A DNA stretch of 64,000 nucleotides from Odontocerum albicorne (GCA_949825065.1 OX463862.1:14999592-15063591); one strand, 5' to 3'; positions 20,974-30,620 are shown, numbered from the stretch's first letter. Program-made: numbers and translations. The notes: generated by a model from the letters alone, not told the origin.

Positions 20974-21217
20974 TGTTGTTTATAGTTAAGGCATTAACGT
21001 TGTGGAGGTTTAAAGACATTGTAATTTATTTTTAACAAACACTGTTTATTCCACTTTTTTATGACGGTATAACCCTACCGGTTTCAAGGCTTTCACCTCA
21101 TCTTCAGGGGAGAGTCTTGTTTACGCTCCCCTGAAGATGAGGTGAAAGCCTTGAAACCGGTAGGGTTATACCGTCATAAAAAAGTGGAATAAACAGTGTT
21201 TGTTAAAAATAAATTAC
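20974..21217. mobile_element. Palindromic PLE mini-element with 11-bp target duplication
   Basis: It consists of the PLE ORF start (inverted), an inverted pLTR, a 12-nt spacer-like AGTCTTGTTTAC and a direct pLTR. It is flanked by AACGTTTATTG at 20,963-20,973 and 21,218-21,228. Nothing else of the PLE is present. Both pLTR copies agree almost base for base with those at 61,286 and 62,486. Confidence 0.78.
21063..21175. ncRNA. Two hammerhead-like cores in inverted orientation
   Basis: CTGAAGA, a stem II with a GAAA loop, GAAAC, a CGGTA/TACCG stem and GTC occur at 21,131-21,175 (+) and at 21,107-21,063 (-). The core matches CUGANGA...GAAA...NUH of hammerhead ribozymes apart from an extra C after GAAAC. 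Self-cleavage is not shown. Confidence 0.4.
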
Positions 21218-21234
21218 AACGTTTATTGGTTTTG

Positions 21235-21308
21235 ACATTAGATTATTTCTTAAGATATAAATTTGTATACCTATATACAAATTTATATCTTAAGAAATAA
21301 TCTAATGT
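21235..21308. repeat. Perfect inverted repeat, 35-bp arms, 4-nt loop
   Basis: Arms 21,235-21,269 and 21,274-21,308 contain TAGATTATTTCTTAAGATAT; very AT-rich. It begins a few bases beyond the PLE target duplication. Confidence 0.9.
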
Positions 21309-21489
21309 TAATTATAACTATGAAATGACTTCATTTTAATTTCCTACATGTCATTTTATTTTTTTTAAATCTTAATGTTTAATTTCTTACGAATAGTTAA
21401 CACCTACATACCTACTTATAACTAGATAACAATTCTTACAACTCATTGTTTAAATACTAATTATTTAGCATGTAAAATACATGTCCACT

Positions 21490-21750
21490 AGTTCAGGCTA
21501 CTTGGATTCCATCACATTTACTCATACCTTGGGTCCTCCCTGCTACTACTGTATATGGACTAGTCAGGCAACAGATGATGCTTCGGGAGCCTGTGCTTAT
21601 AACGGAAAGGTAGATCGGACTTACTCTCGTAAGCCCCCAGGGCAGCGATGAGAGGATTGCTATGATACTGTTGGCTTTTATAGAACTTCACGGTCCAAGC
21701 GAGGATGCGGTGTTGAAAGGTTTTTTCACGGCTCGGCTCGAAGTCGGGAG
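21490..21750. other. GC-richer segment of unknown nature
   Basis: About 250 bp with higher GC, open in two antiparallel frames of about 60 codons (minus 21,741-21,556 contains RILAWTVKFYKSQQYH). It contains GGAGGTTAGG and CACGGTCC-type motifs. It may be part of a dispersed repeat; I cannot name it. Confidence 0.25.
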
Positions 21751-22224
21751 GTTAGGTTTATTGTTTAATTTGGCAAGCATTGTAAATCGTAAAATGCTTT
21801 GAACAGTACCGAGTATAGTTTAACAATGATTTTGTAATGCTAAACAGACCTACTGGTTATTCTATACATTTTTCTCACATTTAAGTGTGTCATTCTGTTT
21901 AAAAATATTTATAATTTTATTTAAATGAATTGCATACAGTTATACCATAGAGTGAAACTTTATCTGATCGTTCTCGATGCAGTCCTGTGTATTTAAAAAG
22001 TATTCAAGCGAAATCGTGCTGCACGATCGGTCGTTACGATATTGGCTATGTCTGGAAAGAAATCCTAATGACAAATTTCTCATGAGAAGAACAAAACACT
22101 ATGTATTGACGTGTATATTAAAGAAGATTAAACCCACAGAACACATTTGTTTGGTGTATTTTCATGATCTAACGAATAGATGGTTCGATCCCATATGGAC
22201 CCCCAACGGCATCGGTTGAGTTGT

Positions 22225-22882
22225 TTAACCCTTCCTGTCCTGTGATGTGTAACTAGTACGCATTGCTTCTAAAAACTTTAATATCTCTATAAATATAATA
22301 AATGCTGGATTCAGATTTTAGGTATTCCTCCGCAATACATTTACGCATTGAATGAAAAAATAATATTAATAATAATTAGCACTTATCGGCCACATCACAG
22401 ATATTTTGTGGAAATCGGGAATAAATTCACCAATACAATCAAACGTGTGCCAGTGTGTGGCGTAGGTATATTCATTCTAAAAACCGCTATGGGTGAGGAA
22501 GCGACGCTATTCACGTCTCACTCTCACTCTACTTCTGTACATGGGAAAGCAAGAAATAGAATCTCAGTTCGCAGTTGTTTCTTCCTTCGAGCTATAACAT
22601 ACAGTGTTAGTGTTCCGAGTTCCTTCTCAGTAGCTTGCGGGCATTCGTACGAGGTGGTCTCTGCGTCCATTTTGTGAACGTCGGCCGATGTTTTTTTCAT
22701 GTTTTCAGCAATTAAATTTCAATTATTATCACTTTTGACTTCAAATTTTATTAATTTAAGCGATTGGCTATGAATATTCTTATTTTTCCGATTTTAAATC
22801 ACTCAGTTTTACTCGTACATGTGTATTGAATACACTGCACCGGAACGCACGATTTTTTTTAGTACCGTAAGGGAAAGGTTAA
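22225..22882. mobile_element. piggyBac-type MITE, copy 1 (658 bp with TTAA flanks)
   Basis: TTAA followed by CCCTTCCTGTCCTGTG at the left; AAGGGAAAGG followed by TTAA at the right. The exact TTAA target and CCY ends are the piggyBac signature. The interior is shared with 40,311-40,916 and 43,395-43,830 and has no transposase. Confidence 0.75.
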
Positions 22883-23059
22883 AGAAACGGTGCTAAACTT
22901 GTTTCAACTCACAAAATTACTAGGTATAGAATATGATATATTTACACGAACTTGTGTATTTACATATATAGTACATTTTATCAAAGATTTCAGCTTATAA
23001 CAATAATAATAAAAGTAAAACTTATATAGCGCCGTTTAGAAAGCAAGCTCTCCTCAAGG

Positions 23060-23300
23060 GCGGTTTAATTCAGGATTCGAACCCACTCATAAATGTTGAT
23101 GAGACGTCTCAAAAAATATTATCTTTAAGTGCTTCCTAAAGCTGGATACACCACCCATATCTCCGATACTAGGAGGCAGACCATTTCCCACCACAGGACC
23201 AACAACGGGAAAAGCTATATTATAGTACCTCGCCCTTTTGGGACAATCAGTTTATTAGATGAAAAAAATCGACCTCAAAGTTCTACTTCTCTCCAAATGA
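23060..23300 (-). mobile_element. LINE RT C-terminal fragment (CR1/Jockey-like)
   Basis: The minus translation gives RARYYNIAFPVVGPVVGNGL then PPSIGDMGGVSSFRKHL, the (F)PVVGP..WN.LP......S...FK..L block at the end of such RT ORFs. Upstream on that strand HLERSRTLRSIFF matches SKRSRTLWSISSS at 30,120-30,160, so both are one LINE family. It contains stops. Confidence 0.6.
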
Positions 23301-23619
23301 ACATCCCTCAGACACAGACTTGAAAGACACAATGGAGACATCTTATTCAGGGACTTGAATATAAAGAGACAATGTTTAAATCAACCCATTCGCGACACCT
23401 TAAGCCAGTGTAGACTTTTTAGAAGCGGACCAATATGGCAATATTTACGACAACGAATTAGTGACTTAAATATTCTAGAAATTAGTGACTTAAACATTCC
23501 ACATTCCAAAATATTTCTTTGTAAAACATCACATTACAAATTATATTAAAAAATTAAAGAAAACGGTCAATTTAGAAACATTACAAATACATAAAACCAA
23601 TAGTAAGAATAAAACATTC

Positions 23620-24010
23620 GATCGATCGTTGCTGGGTCTTGTAGTCGAGGATCCCCTCTCCATTCCAACATCAATTCAGTTGGAAAGCGGATCTGTGTCG
23701 TGAAGTACTTTTTTAAGTGAGTGCGTTCCGTTGCACACCAGCAAACTCACCGACCAGATCCGCTATACTAGATCCGATAGTGCACCGAATTGAAACGATC
23801 GGAGTACACCGGCATGTTTTTTTTTTCTCTTTTTGAAAGAATAGATATGACCTAAGTCATAAGTACCCTTATACTCCCGAGTATTAGGCGGAAAAATGTC
23901 TGTGTCATTCGAGGGGAGTAGCACAGCCCGGTTTTTTTTGTCTTTAATTGCATCCACTGAAGTCCAGTACGCTACCGCACGGCCATGCATCTCATTGCAG
24001 AGGTGAGCAT
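23620..24010 (-). mobile_element. SINE-A copy, minus strand
   Basis: The reverse complement carries the tRNA-like head (GGCCGTGCGGTAGCGTACTG), the CTCGAATGACACAGACATTT segment, the poly-A-like internal run, the CGATCGTTTCAATTCGG stretch and the TTGGAATGGAGAGGGGATCC end. The head is slightly disrupted near 23,940. Confidence 0.65.
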
Positions 24011-24109
24011 TAAACAACAAATATACTTTAAAGTTTTAATGATTTAAGTTAATCATTAAAAATATAACAAATTTGTTATCTCCCTTAAACCTTCTATACT
24101 ATAGATTAT

Positions 24110-24192
24110 CCTATAGAGCACAGCGCTGGGTTCGAACCGACGACCTTCCGCACGAAAGTCCAGTGCGTTACCGTGCGGCCATGCACCTCAAA
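24110..24192 (-). mobile_element. SINE-A tRNA-like head, solitary
   Basis: The reverse complement has GGCCGCACGGTAACGCACTG (box A side) and GGTTCGAACCC (box B); the body is absent. Confidence 0.6.
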
Positions 24193-24259
24193 TAAAATAT
24201 TAATAACTAAAGAATGCAACAAAAATTACTTCCAATAAAAATATTTCCTTTGGGTTAGT

Positions 24260-24350
24260 TAGCCTTTTTCTCAATGCCCACATTCTTTGCCTCTTCCACG
24301 TTCATACGTCTCGCCATACATGCTTTCTGTTTGTCATACTTCTTACCTTG
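24260..24350 (-). mobile_element. LINE R-b remnant
   Basis: TTCCACGTTCATACGTCTCG and a neighbouring CCCACATTCTTTGCCTC match minus-strand R-b pieces. Confidence 0.3.
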
Positions 24351-24740
24351 ACAGAAAAGGAATTGATCTTACGCCGGTGATTTCATCTCATTTGCTTGTG
24401 TGGTGCGGGTCACAAACGTATGTTAAGTGTGTCAATGTCCATTGTCACAACATCTGACATTGTGTTCCACTCGCTCGTCTATTTTCTATTCTGATCGCCT
24501 AGAATTTTAAGTATCGATTTTTATGTACAAAAATCTATTGCACGATATGTTAACACTTTAATAACCGATCGAAAACAAAACAACCTTTCTCAGAGCCTGG
24601 CATGTTTTGGAAGAATTTTATTTTTTGAGAAAGGTTTACTAAAATTACTATTGCTAAGTAAATATTGAAAAGATACTTCGTTTGTTAGTTTAAAAAACTT
24701 AACGTATTTAGTTCAATATAGTCATTTTGTCAACATTCTC

Positions 24741-25005
24741 TTTTGTGGAGAGCTACATCACACTCCTAACACATGTACTGGGTCTCACTTCCCTTTTGTG
24801 GAGAGCTACATCACACTCCTAACACATGTACTGGGTCTCACTTCCCTTTTGTGGAGAACTACATCACACTCCTAACATATGTACTGGGTCTCACTTCCCT
24901 TTTGTGGAGAACTACATCACACTCCTAACACATGTACTGGGTCTCACTTGCCTTTTGTAGAGAGCTACATTACACTCCTAACACATGTACCGGGTCTCAC
25001 TTCCC
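24741..25005. repeat. Tandem array, 53 bp x 5
   Basis: Units start TTTTGTGGAGAGCTACATC at 24,741, 24,794, 24,847, 24,900 and 24,953; each ends in GTACTGGGTCTCACTTCCC. Identity is very high, with a handful of substitutions. Confidence 0.95.
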
Positions 25006-25009
25006 TTTT

Positions 25010-25590
25010 TGTGCTTAACACATAACATAACAAATGTTACCTTGCAAGTTCTGCAGGGTTTTACTTTTTTTATCAGTTGACGGAATACATAACAAAGCAA
25101 GAAATTGATAATCTAGTAAGTTATTTGCTAGAGACTTGATTATATCTAGAGATTATCCTTAGTGTGAAAGAGGCAAAAGCTTTGTTTACTGGTGACACGA
25201 CAAATGAACGGCAACAAATCCAGATCCATTAAAATTGTGTGTCCAAATTAAATTACCTGTTGTTTTTTTTCGCAACTTGTGTTCATATATTATTTATAGA
25301 TTTCTTGTAATGTGTAAATAAAATAAAAATAAATAAGTAAAGAGATTAATATCATTTTTTTAATACAACATTTTGTATACAATTAATATTTTAAGTTCAA
25401 ACATGCATCATTGAAATAGTATGAAGAGCTACGAGAGATATCGAACGATGTGTAACGATAGGAAACAAATAGAATGAAGCACTTAAACATTTACATTAGA
25501 ACCGGACAGTATCAAAATCTGCTAAGGTAAAATAATTCACAGCACTATTCTAATACAACTGATTTTTTTAAGAGAAATGTGTACGTGGAA
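25010..25590. other. AT-rich, no gene seen
   Basis: No long frame and no recognised element; the next recognisable LINE piece starts near 25,600. Confidence 0.5.
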
Positions 25591-25599
25591 AAGACTGAA

Positions 25600-25880
25600 A
25601 GGAACTAAAAAAATGCTATAGAAATGCGTACACTGAGAAAAATATATGAGGTGGTAATGTATGACAGAATACAAAGTGAGGCGATTAGAGATGAATGTGA
25701 ACTGATGTTTTAGGTAAGAAGGCTGATGTTTTAGGTAAGAAGGCTAATGTTTTTGGTAATAAGGCTGATGTTTTAGGTAAGATCAATAAGAGCACTTGGA
25801 TATGGAACGACGAAAGATTAACAAAACAAATAAACAATGTAAGAAATAAAATTGATGAAAGATAACAAATAAATATTTGG
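25600..25880 (+). mobile_element. LINE R-b fragment with an internal 21-bp expansion
   Basis: Corresponds to the R-b C-terminal block (AIRDECEL..., K.KST, then N.ERLTKQI). At 25,700-25,785 the 7-codon unit ADVLGKK-like is present about four times (units of 21 bp), once in other copies. No intact frame. Confidence 0.6.
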
Positions 25881-25947
25881 CAACTCGGATTGAATGTACA
25901 TCAATAAAACAGTTAACGATTGTATTGCTGAATAGTAATAGTAATGT

Positions 25948-26136
25948 ATGCCTCGAGATCGAACACAGAGATCAGTGCGAGATGATCACATCTTAGAAAG
26001 TAGTCAGCCCATCCTCGTTGGAGTTGGAATGGCCACTCTGTATTCAGCGCATGTCCCGATCAGATGCTTTAATGCAACATCGTACACCTTCCAGCAGGGT
26101 TACATGCTCGTATTAATACAGTTGGCATTAAGGTAG
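25948..26136 (+). pseudogene. Possible LTR-retrotransposon Pol linker fragment
   Basis: A 62-codon frame with PILVGVGMATLYSAHVPIRC and FNATSYTFQQGYMLVLI. Gypsy/BEL polyproteins often have, between protease and RT, a strand-rich segment of the form V..LV....VP(V/I)R.(L/F)N.....L..G. The match is suggestive only. No protease or RT motif adjoins it. Confidence 0.3.
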
Positions 26137-26257
26137 ATACATAAAATGGAGTTTTTATGCTGTCAATTCTGAAGGATTCTTTTACATGGTAAATGTTTTT
26201 TTAAGAGTGATACACTCTTCAGAATACTGAAACCTACTTTAAATATGGTAAATACTA

Positions 26258-26761
26258 GGCGTATCCAGAAAGTAAGTGTACTGAGGCTCTCACGACCGGA
26301 TGGATTTTATTTTCGACATGTTGGCTACACTTCCGTGTAGCCTAACCCTTCCCCTCCGCAACGAGACCGGTTCGAGGTCAGTACGTTGAGAAGTGTCGAC
26401 GCGACAACACGTTTCGTGAAAAATGTAAATCCAACCTCCCGCCAAGTGCGAAATACGCGGCGTCATCCGTTATCTCGTTTAGAAGGGAAAACCTCCGGTT
26501 GAGGTTTATAATGAGGTGAAAACTGCATATGGTGATAAAGCTATGAATCGTACGAGTGTGTACAAGTGGTGTCGCGAGCTTAAAAACGGTCGTACGTCTG
26601 TGCATGATGATCAGAGGAGCGGAAGACCTTCAATTGTGACTGACGAAATTGTTTTGGGACTGTCAAGGCATAATTTTAATTGAATATATGCCTCAAGGGG
26701 AGACCATCAACTCAGCAAGATACTGTGAGACCCTAAAAAAATTGCGGAGGGTGATTCAGAA
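26258..26761 (+). mobile_element. Internally deleted mariner, copy 2 (3' end missing)
   Basis: Starts after TA with GGCGTATCCAGAAAGTAAGT. The first ~350 bp are nearly identical to copy 1. The start is broken (ATG followed at once by TAA where copy 1 has TCA) and a TGG has become TAG. The helix-turn-helix part runs on to KNGRTSVHDDQRSGRPSIVT. The sequence then joins directly to the FWDCQGI region out of frame and stops near 26,761, without the catalytic HDN or PD motifs. Breakpoints differ from those of copy 1. Confidence 0.85.
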
Positions 26762-27040
26762 TATGGTAAATACTCGTACATTGGTTAGAATAATGTAGCA
26801 TACTTTTGATGAAGTGGGTAGATGTTTAAGTGAAATTAAGTCGTCATTTGATATTGTTAATACACTCTTAAGGATTAAGTCTATATTTAACATTGTAAAT
26901 ACAATTTTATGGATTATGATTTATACTTTATACATTGTAAATACAATTTGATAAATTCTGATATGTACTTTTGACATATTAAATACAATCTTATGAATAT
27001 TGATGTCTACATTAGACATTGTAAATACAATTTTATGATA
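26762..27040. repeat. Degenerate AT-rich tandem repeat
   Basis: About five loose units of ~55 bp with the core CATTGTAAATACAATTTTAT. Related units lie upstream of the mariner (26,180-26,256). Confidence 0.6.
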
Positions 27041-27042
27041 TA

Positions 27043-27136
27043 TTGTTTATAGTTAAGGCATTAACGTTGTGAAGGTTTAAAGACATTGTAATTTGTTTTA
27101 TCAAACACTGTTTATTCGACTTTTTGTAATACGGTG
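27043..27136 (-). mobile_element. PLE fragment: ORF start and partial pLTR
   Basis: The reverse complement of the ORF-start segment (TTAAGGCATTAACGTTGTG.AGG) followed by AATAAACAGTGTTTGATAAA in reverse. It is cut within the pLTR. Confidence 0.7.
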
Positions 27137-27740
27137 CAATTTGTGGGAAGTTTAGCGAATCAGAGGCAAGGTCCTGCACATTACGTTTCGATTAAATATC
27201 GAAGGATTTACTGCATCAAATGGCTGGATAGATGGTTTCATGAAGAGGCACTCTGTGGTGATCAGTTTGCGGAGAATCTCGAAATGTTGATTTGGAGATG
27301 GCTGAAGATTGGAAGCAGACGGATGTTCCTACTCTAATTATGATGACATCTTAAGTTATGGATATCGATTATATAGTGGACAGTCACATCCACGAAAACT
27401 TATCCGACCACGAATTACTCGTATTTGGTGAAGAAGAGGTAAACTTAATCCATCCAATTCCAATAAAAGAGGATGCTATGAGGCATATTGAGGGCCTTAC
27501 CATGTAAAAGCTAGTTTACTAGCGTTGAAAACGTACAAGACGAAACTTTCTTATCGATTTATAAGATCGAAAGAGCTGTAAACCAGAACAAAAATATTTA
27601 CCAAACCGATTTGCGTCATTATCTAAATAAAAAATCATTTTCAATTTTTCAATTTTTTTTTCTAGCCCCCAATCTACGTTTTCCCTCTAATTACGTTTTT
27701 TTGTCAGTCCCTTCAAAAACTTAAAAACGGTGTTTCACTG
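27137..27740 (+). pseudogene. pogo/Tigger-type transposase remnant with right terminus
   Basis: In shifting frames: GFTASNGWIDGFMKRHSVV (CENP-B-type DNA-binding domain, the F.AS.GW...F..RH motif), then NVDLEMAEDWKQTDVPTLI. At 27,359-27,508 there is a C-terminal part DIDYIVDSHIHENLSDHELL with EDAMRHIEGL. The DDE catalytic core between them is missing. The right end is CGGTGTTTCACTG followed by TA, i.e. an inverted CAGTGAAACACCG terminus at 27,740, as in Tigger elements. The left end is replaced by the PLE piece. Confidence 0.68.
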
Positions 27741-27764
27741 TATATTGAATTAACAGAGGGGCAT

Positions 27765-27925
27765 GGCCGCTTGGTAATGCACTAGACTTCCGCGCTGAAG
27801 GTCGTCGGTTCGATCCTTGCTATGTGCTACTCCCCTCGAATGACACAGGCATTTTTCCGCCTAGTATTCAAGAGTATAAGGATACCTATAACTTCGGTCA
27901 TGTCTATTCTTTAAAAAAAACTACA
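27765..27925 (+). mobile_element. SINE-A, 5' half
   Basis: Head GGCCGCTTGGTAATGCACTA, box B GGTTCGATCCTTGC, then CTCCCCTCGAATGACACAGG and TTCCGCCTAGTATTC as in the 56,610 copy; the 3' body is missing. Confidence 0.7.
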
Positions 27926-28284
27926 GCCTTCATCCATCCACATGATGGATTGACAATATTGGCCTAAAGCGAGAAGTTGCCTAAAATAATATTTTTTGAA
28001 CGGCGTGTGATGACCCTGTCACAGTGTCACAAGATTCCTTATGCAGATCAGGGGCGGAGGATGAAGCTGCGGACAGCTCTGGGATTTCCAAGCATTTTTA
28101 TTAAGGACAATGCTTGATTGTGCATTTATTATTGTTTCTTGGTATAATTTGAAGAGACAAATTCATAAAAATTCTTAGAAATTTATTACGACATTATTTT
28201 GGCATTTAATAAAATCCTTGCTATAGTTGGTAGAACGTTTATTATTCGTCAATTTTAGAAGAAAATTTACTTTTGATTTAGGTA

Positions 28285-28485
28285 ATGTGATATGATCATT
28301 GAAGGCAAAATAGAGGGTCGAAGAGGTGTTGGCAGGAGGCAAATCTCCTGGCTCCGCAATATGCGTGATTGGACTGGTATAAGGAGCGTCGGGGATCTTT
28401 TTCGGGCTGCCGGGGACAAAGATGTTTACTCTTCGGAGATATTCAACGTTGGGGGGACCTGACATGACACTGGGAAGAAGAAGAA
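28285..28485 (+). mobile_element. LINE family R-a 3' end, copy 2
   Basis: GRRGVGRRQISWLRNMRDW in frame, then FRAAGDKDV, ending TGACACTGGGAAGAAGAAG; a close match to 3,150-3,333. Confidence 0.75.
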
Positions 28486-28489
28486 TGTA

Positions 28490-28625
28490 ATATGAAATAT
28501 GTCAATATCCGAAGCAGTCCCGTTCAAAAGAGTTAAAGCCCTTCCAACAGGCATAACATAGCAGCTGGAAGACCCGTTCTTGTGTATGTTATTGATAATA
28601 GTTCTTGCCGGAGCAGTCTAATGTA
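28490..28625. repeat. Interspersed ~130-bp repeat
   Basis: TATGAAATATGTCAATATCC ... CCCTTCCAACAGGCATA ... ACAGTTCTTGCCGG-type end. A near-identical copy is at 58,267-58,398 and a partial one at 50,095-50,160. Confidence 0.75.
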
Positions 28626-28779
28626 ATTGTTAGGAACGTCTAAATCTGGTTTAATTTAGGTTTATTGTATATAATACAATACTTCTCTAATATACAGTAC
28701 AACTGGGAGTAAACAGCAGTAGACTGAGCCAAATGGCTTAAACATATTACTATTTTTAACAACCGCCGTGGCCTAGTCA

Positions 28780-28990
28780 TTTGTTCCACATGGCCAAACC
28801 ATCTCAGCGTGCTCTTCTCTTCATCTTACTCGACACATCAGCCTTAAGTTCACATTTATCCCTAATTACTTAATTCCGTATTCTGTCACATCATGTATTA
28901 TTATTCTCAATGCACACATTTCAACAGCATTTATTTGGCTCCTTACGGTATTTTTCCACATCTGTTTTCTGAGCCGGAGATTACGTGTAA
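28780..28990 (-). mobile_element. LINE R-b fragment, minus strand
   Basis: ATGGCCAAACCATCTCAGCG is the reverse of the LRWFGH-coding block; nearby pieces match minus copies at 10,580-10,760. Confidence 0.6.
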
Positions 28991-28994
28991 GATT

Positions 28995-29125
28995 CCTGCT
29001 CAAACCCATATTTAAAAAAAAACAAGGTTTTCAGTCTGACTTTTTCTTAAGACCTCATAAACATCTTTCTGGTTGATTGGAAGAAATTACCACATGACAA
29101 TAGTCACACAATGCTGTACTGTATA
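28995..29125 (+). mobile_element. SINE-B 3' part
   Basis: Ends TTGGAAGAAATTACCACATG and CACACAATGCTGTACTGTAT, the SINE-B tail. Confidence 0.5.
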
Positions 29126-29454
29126 CAAAGAAAGTGATATGCCTGTTCGCTCAGGCTCTGCTATAGCTGCCACACATTATTTGTTTAATAATAGTGAGGA
29201 GAGTTTGTTCTCTAAACGGAGCTTATACATTTGATATTTTGCACCTCTACCTCACTTTACGGAAGAGATACGGTCCTGAAAAGTTGTTCGTGAATTGAAA
29301 TTCCGTAAATACATACTAAATGTAAATTATGGTGTGTTCCATGAAGAAAAAGTATCCATGTAATATGTAGAACAGAGAGAAAATATACATATATAATACA
29401 AATATAAAGGTTATAGTACAAATACAAAAATAAAGGTTATAGTACAAATACAAA

Positions 29455-29765
29455 AGGAGCACGACTGTGCACAGTTACAACAGGACCTAGACTCTCTAGT
29501 TTCTTGGACTGAGCAAAATCATTTCCTGTTCAATATAAATAAATGTGTATGTGTATCCTATAGTCGATTATTTTCACCAATCCACCATCAGGGAGTAGCA
29601 TTAAACAGAGTTTCTGAATTTAAAGATTTGGGCGTAACCTTTGATGTCGGACTCACGTTCGTTAAGCATGTCTCGCATTTGATATCGGACTGTTACAAAG
29701 TACTCGGTTTTATAATGAGATTATCAAGAGAATTCAACAGTACCGATATCCTTCGAAGCTTATAT
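29455..29765 (+). pseudogene. LINE reverse transcriptase fragment (CR1/Jockey type)
   Basis: Conceptual translation over ~100 codons: CAQLQQDLDSLVSWTEQNHF, LFNINKCVCVSYSRLFSPI, VSEFKDLGVTFDVGLTFVKH, CYKVLGFIMRLSREFN. The order LQ.DL..L..W...N.L..N..KC, then (V).. .KDLGV..D..L.F..H, then LGFI.R is the RT palm/thumb region just after the F.DD box. It is free of stops over this stretch but lacks both ends. The likely C-terminal continuation is at 30,018-30,395 on the same strand. Confidence 0.8.
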
Positions 29766-30017
29766 AATTATTATAAAAAAGTGTTTAGTTAATTTTATTA
29801 AAAAATTGTAATAATTTAGATTGAAACGGTTAAGTAGCACTCTAAGCGACATTGGGATAATACTATGTATGACTTTTGCAAGACGATTACCATTTTTTAC
29901 CATTGTGGATGTCATATTCAAACACAGATGAGTCGATCGAGTATTGAGAATACTCGTACATTGTGCATTGAACAATGGTTCATGCATTAACATGTTAATA
30001 TACCTTTGACGATTTAA

Positions 30018-30395
30018 GTGCAGTTCTCTGCGATGGGTTGTCAATGCTTCGTTATTAATTTATGTATTTACTGTCAATTGTCGTACCATACAAGTGACAG
30101 AGTTGCTTACATAGATTACAGCGACTCAAAAAGGAGTAGAACTTTGTGGTCGATTTCGTCTTCTTCTAATAAATTGATTGTTCCGAGTCGATCCAACATG
30201 GTGGTGTATTACGATATAGTTTTTGCGATTGATTGTCAATACTTCTTTATTAATTTATATATTTACTGTCAATTGTCGTATCATACAAGTGACAGTGACA
30301 GAGTTGCTTACATAGATTACAGCGACTCAAAAAGGAGTAGAACTTTGTGGTCGATTTCGTCTTCATCTAATAAATTTGATGATGAGGTTACATAA
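30018..30395 (+). pseudogene. LINE C-terminal segment, tandemly duplicated
   Basis: A 125-codon frame containing two copies of YIYCQLSYHTSD..RVAYID and SDSKRSRTLWSISSSSNK, about 185-190 bp apart (30,033-30,180 and 30,218-30,378). Copy 2 has an extra GACAGT giving SDSD. The same protein segment is found at 23,060-23,300 (minus), so it is part of the LINE at 29,455. It ends in a PLE-like tail at 30,379-30,428. Confidence 0.65.
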
Positions 30396-30428
30396 AGTGG
30401 AATAAAGTGTTTGATAAAACAAATTACA
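30379..30428 (+). mobile_element. PLE pLTR end fragment
   Basis: GATGAGGT joined to CATAAAGTGGAATAAAGTG and GATAAAACAAATTACA, the 3' end of the pLTR with its middle deleted. Confidence 0.5.
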
Positions 30429-30454
30429 AATAAGTTACTCTATAAAAAATGTAT

Positions 30455-30620
30455 GTCCTTATTTATTTAGCACTTTTATTGCAAATACAATCTGGCGTGC
30501 TTATTGCCACGCGGCAATCTCTTCCAACCAAACAGACAAAAGTAAATGAAGCAAGTTACATGGTTGCATAAATCATTCAAATGAATATCCATCCCCACGA
30601 AATCCATAAACACATACGTC
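30455..30620 (-). mobile_element. LINE 3' UTR/tail, family T1, recent copy
   Basis: Nearly identical over ~150 bp to 285-440, including ATGGTTGCATAAATCATTC and CATCCCCACGAAATCCATAA. Confidence 0.8.
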
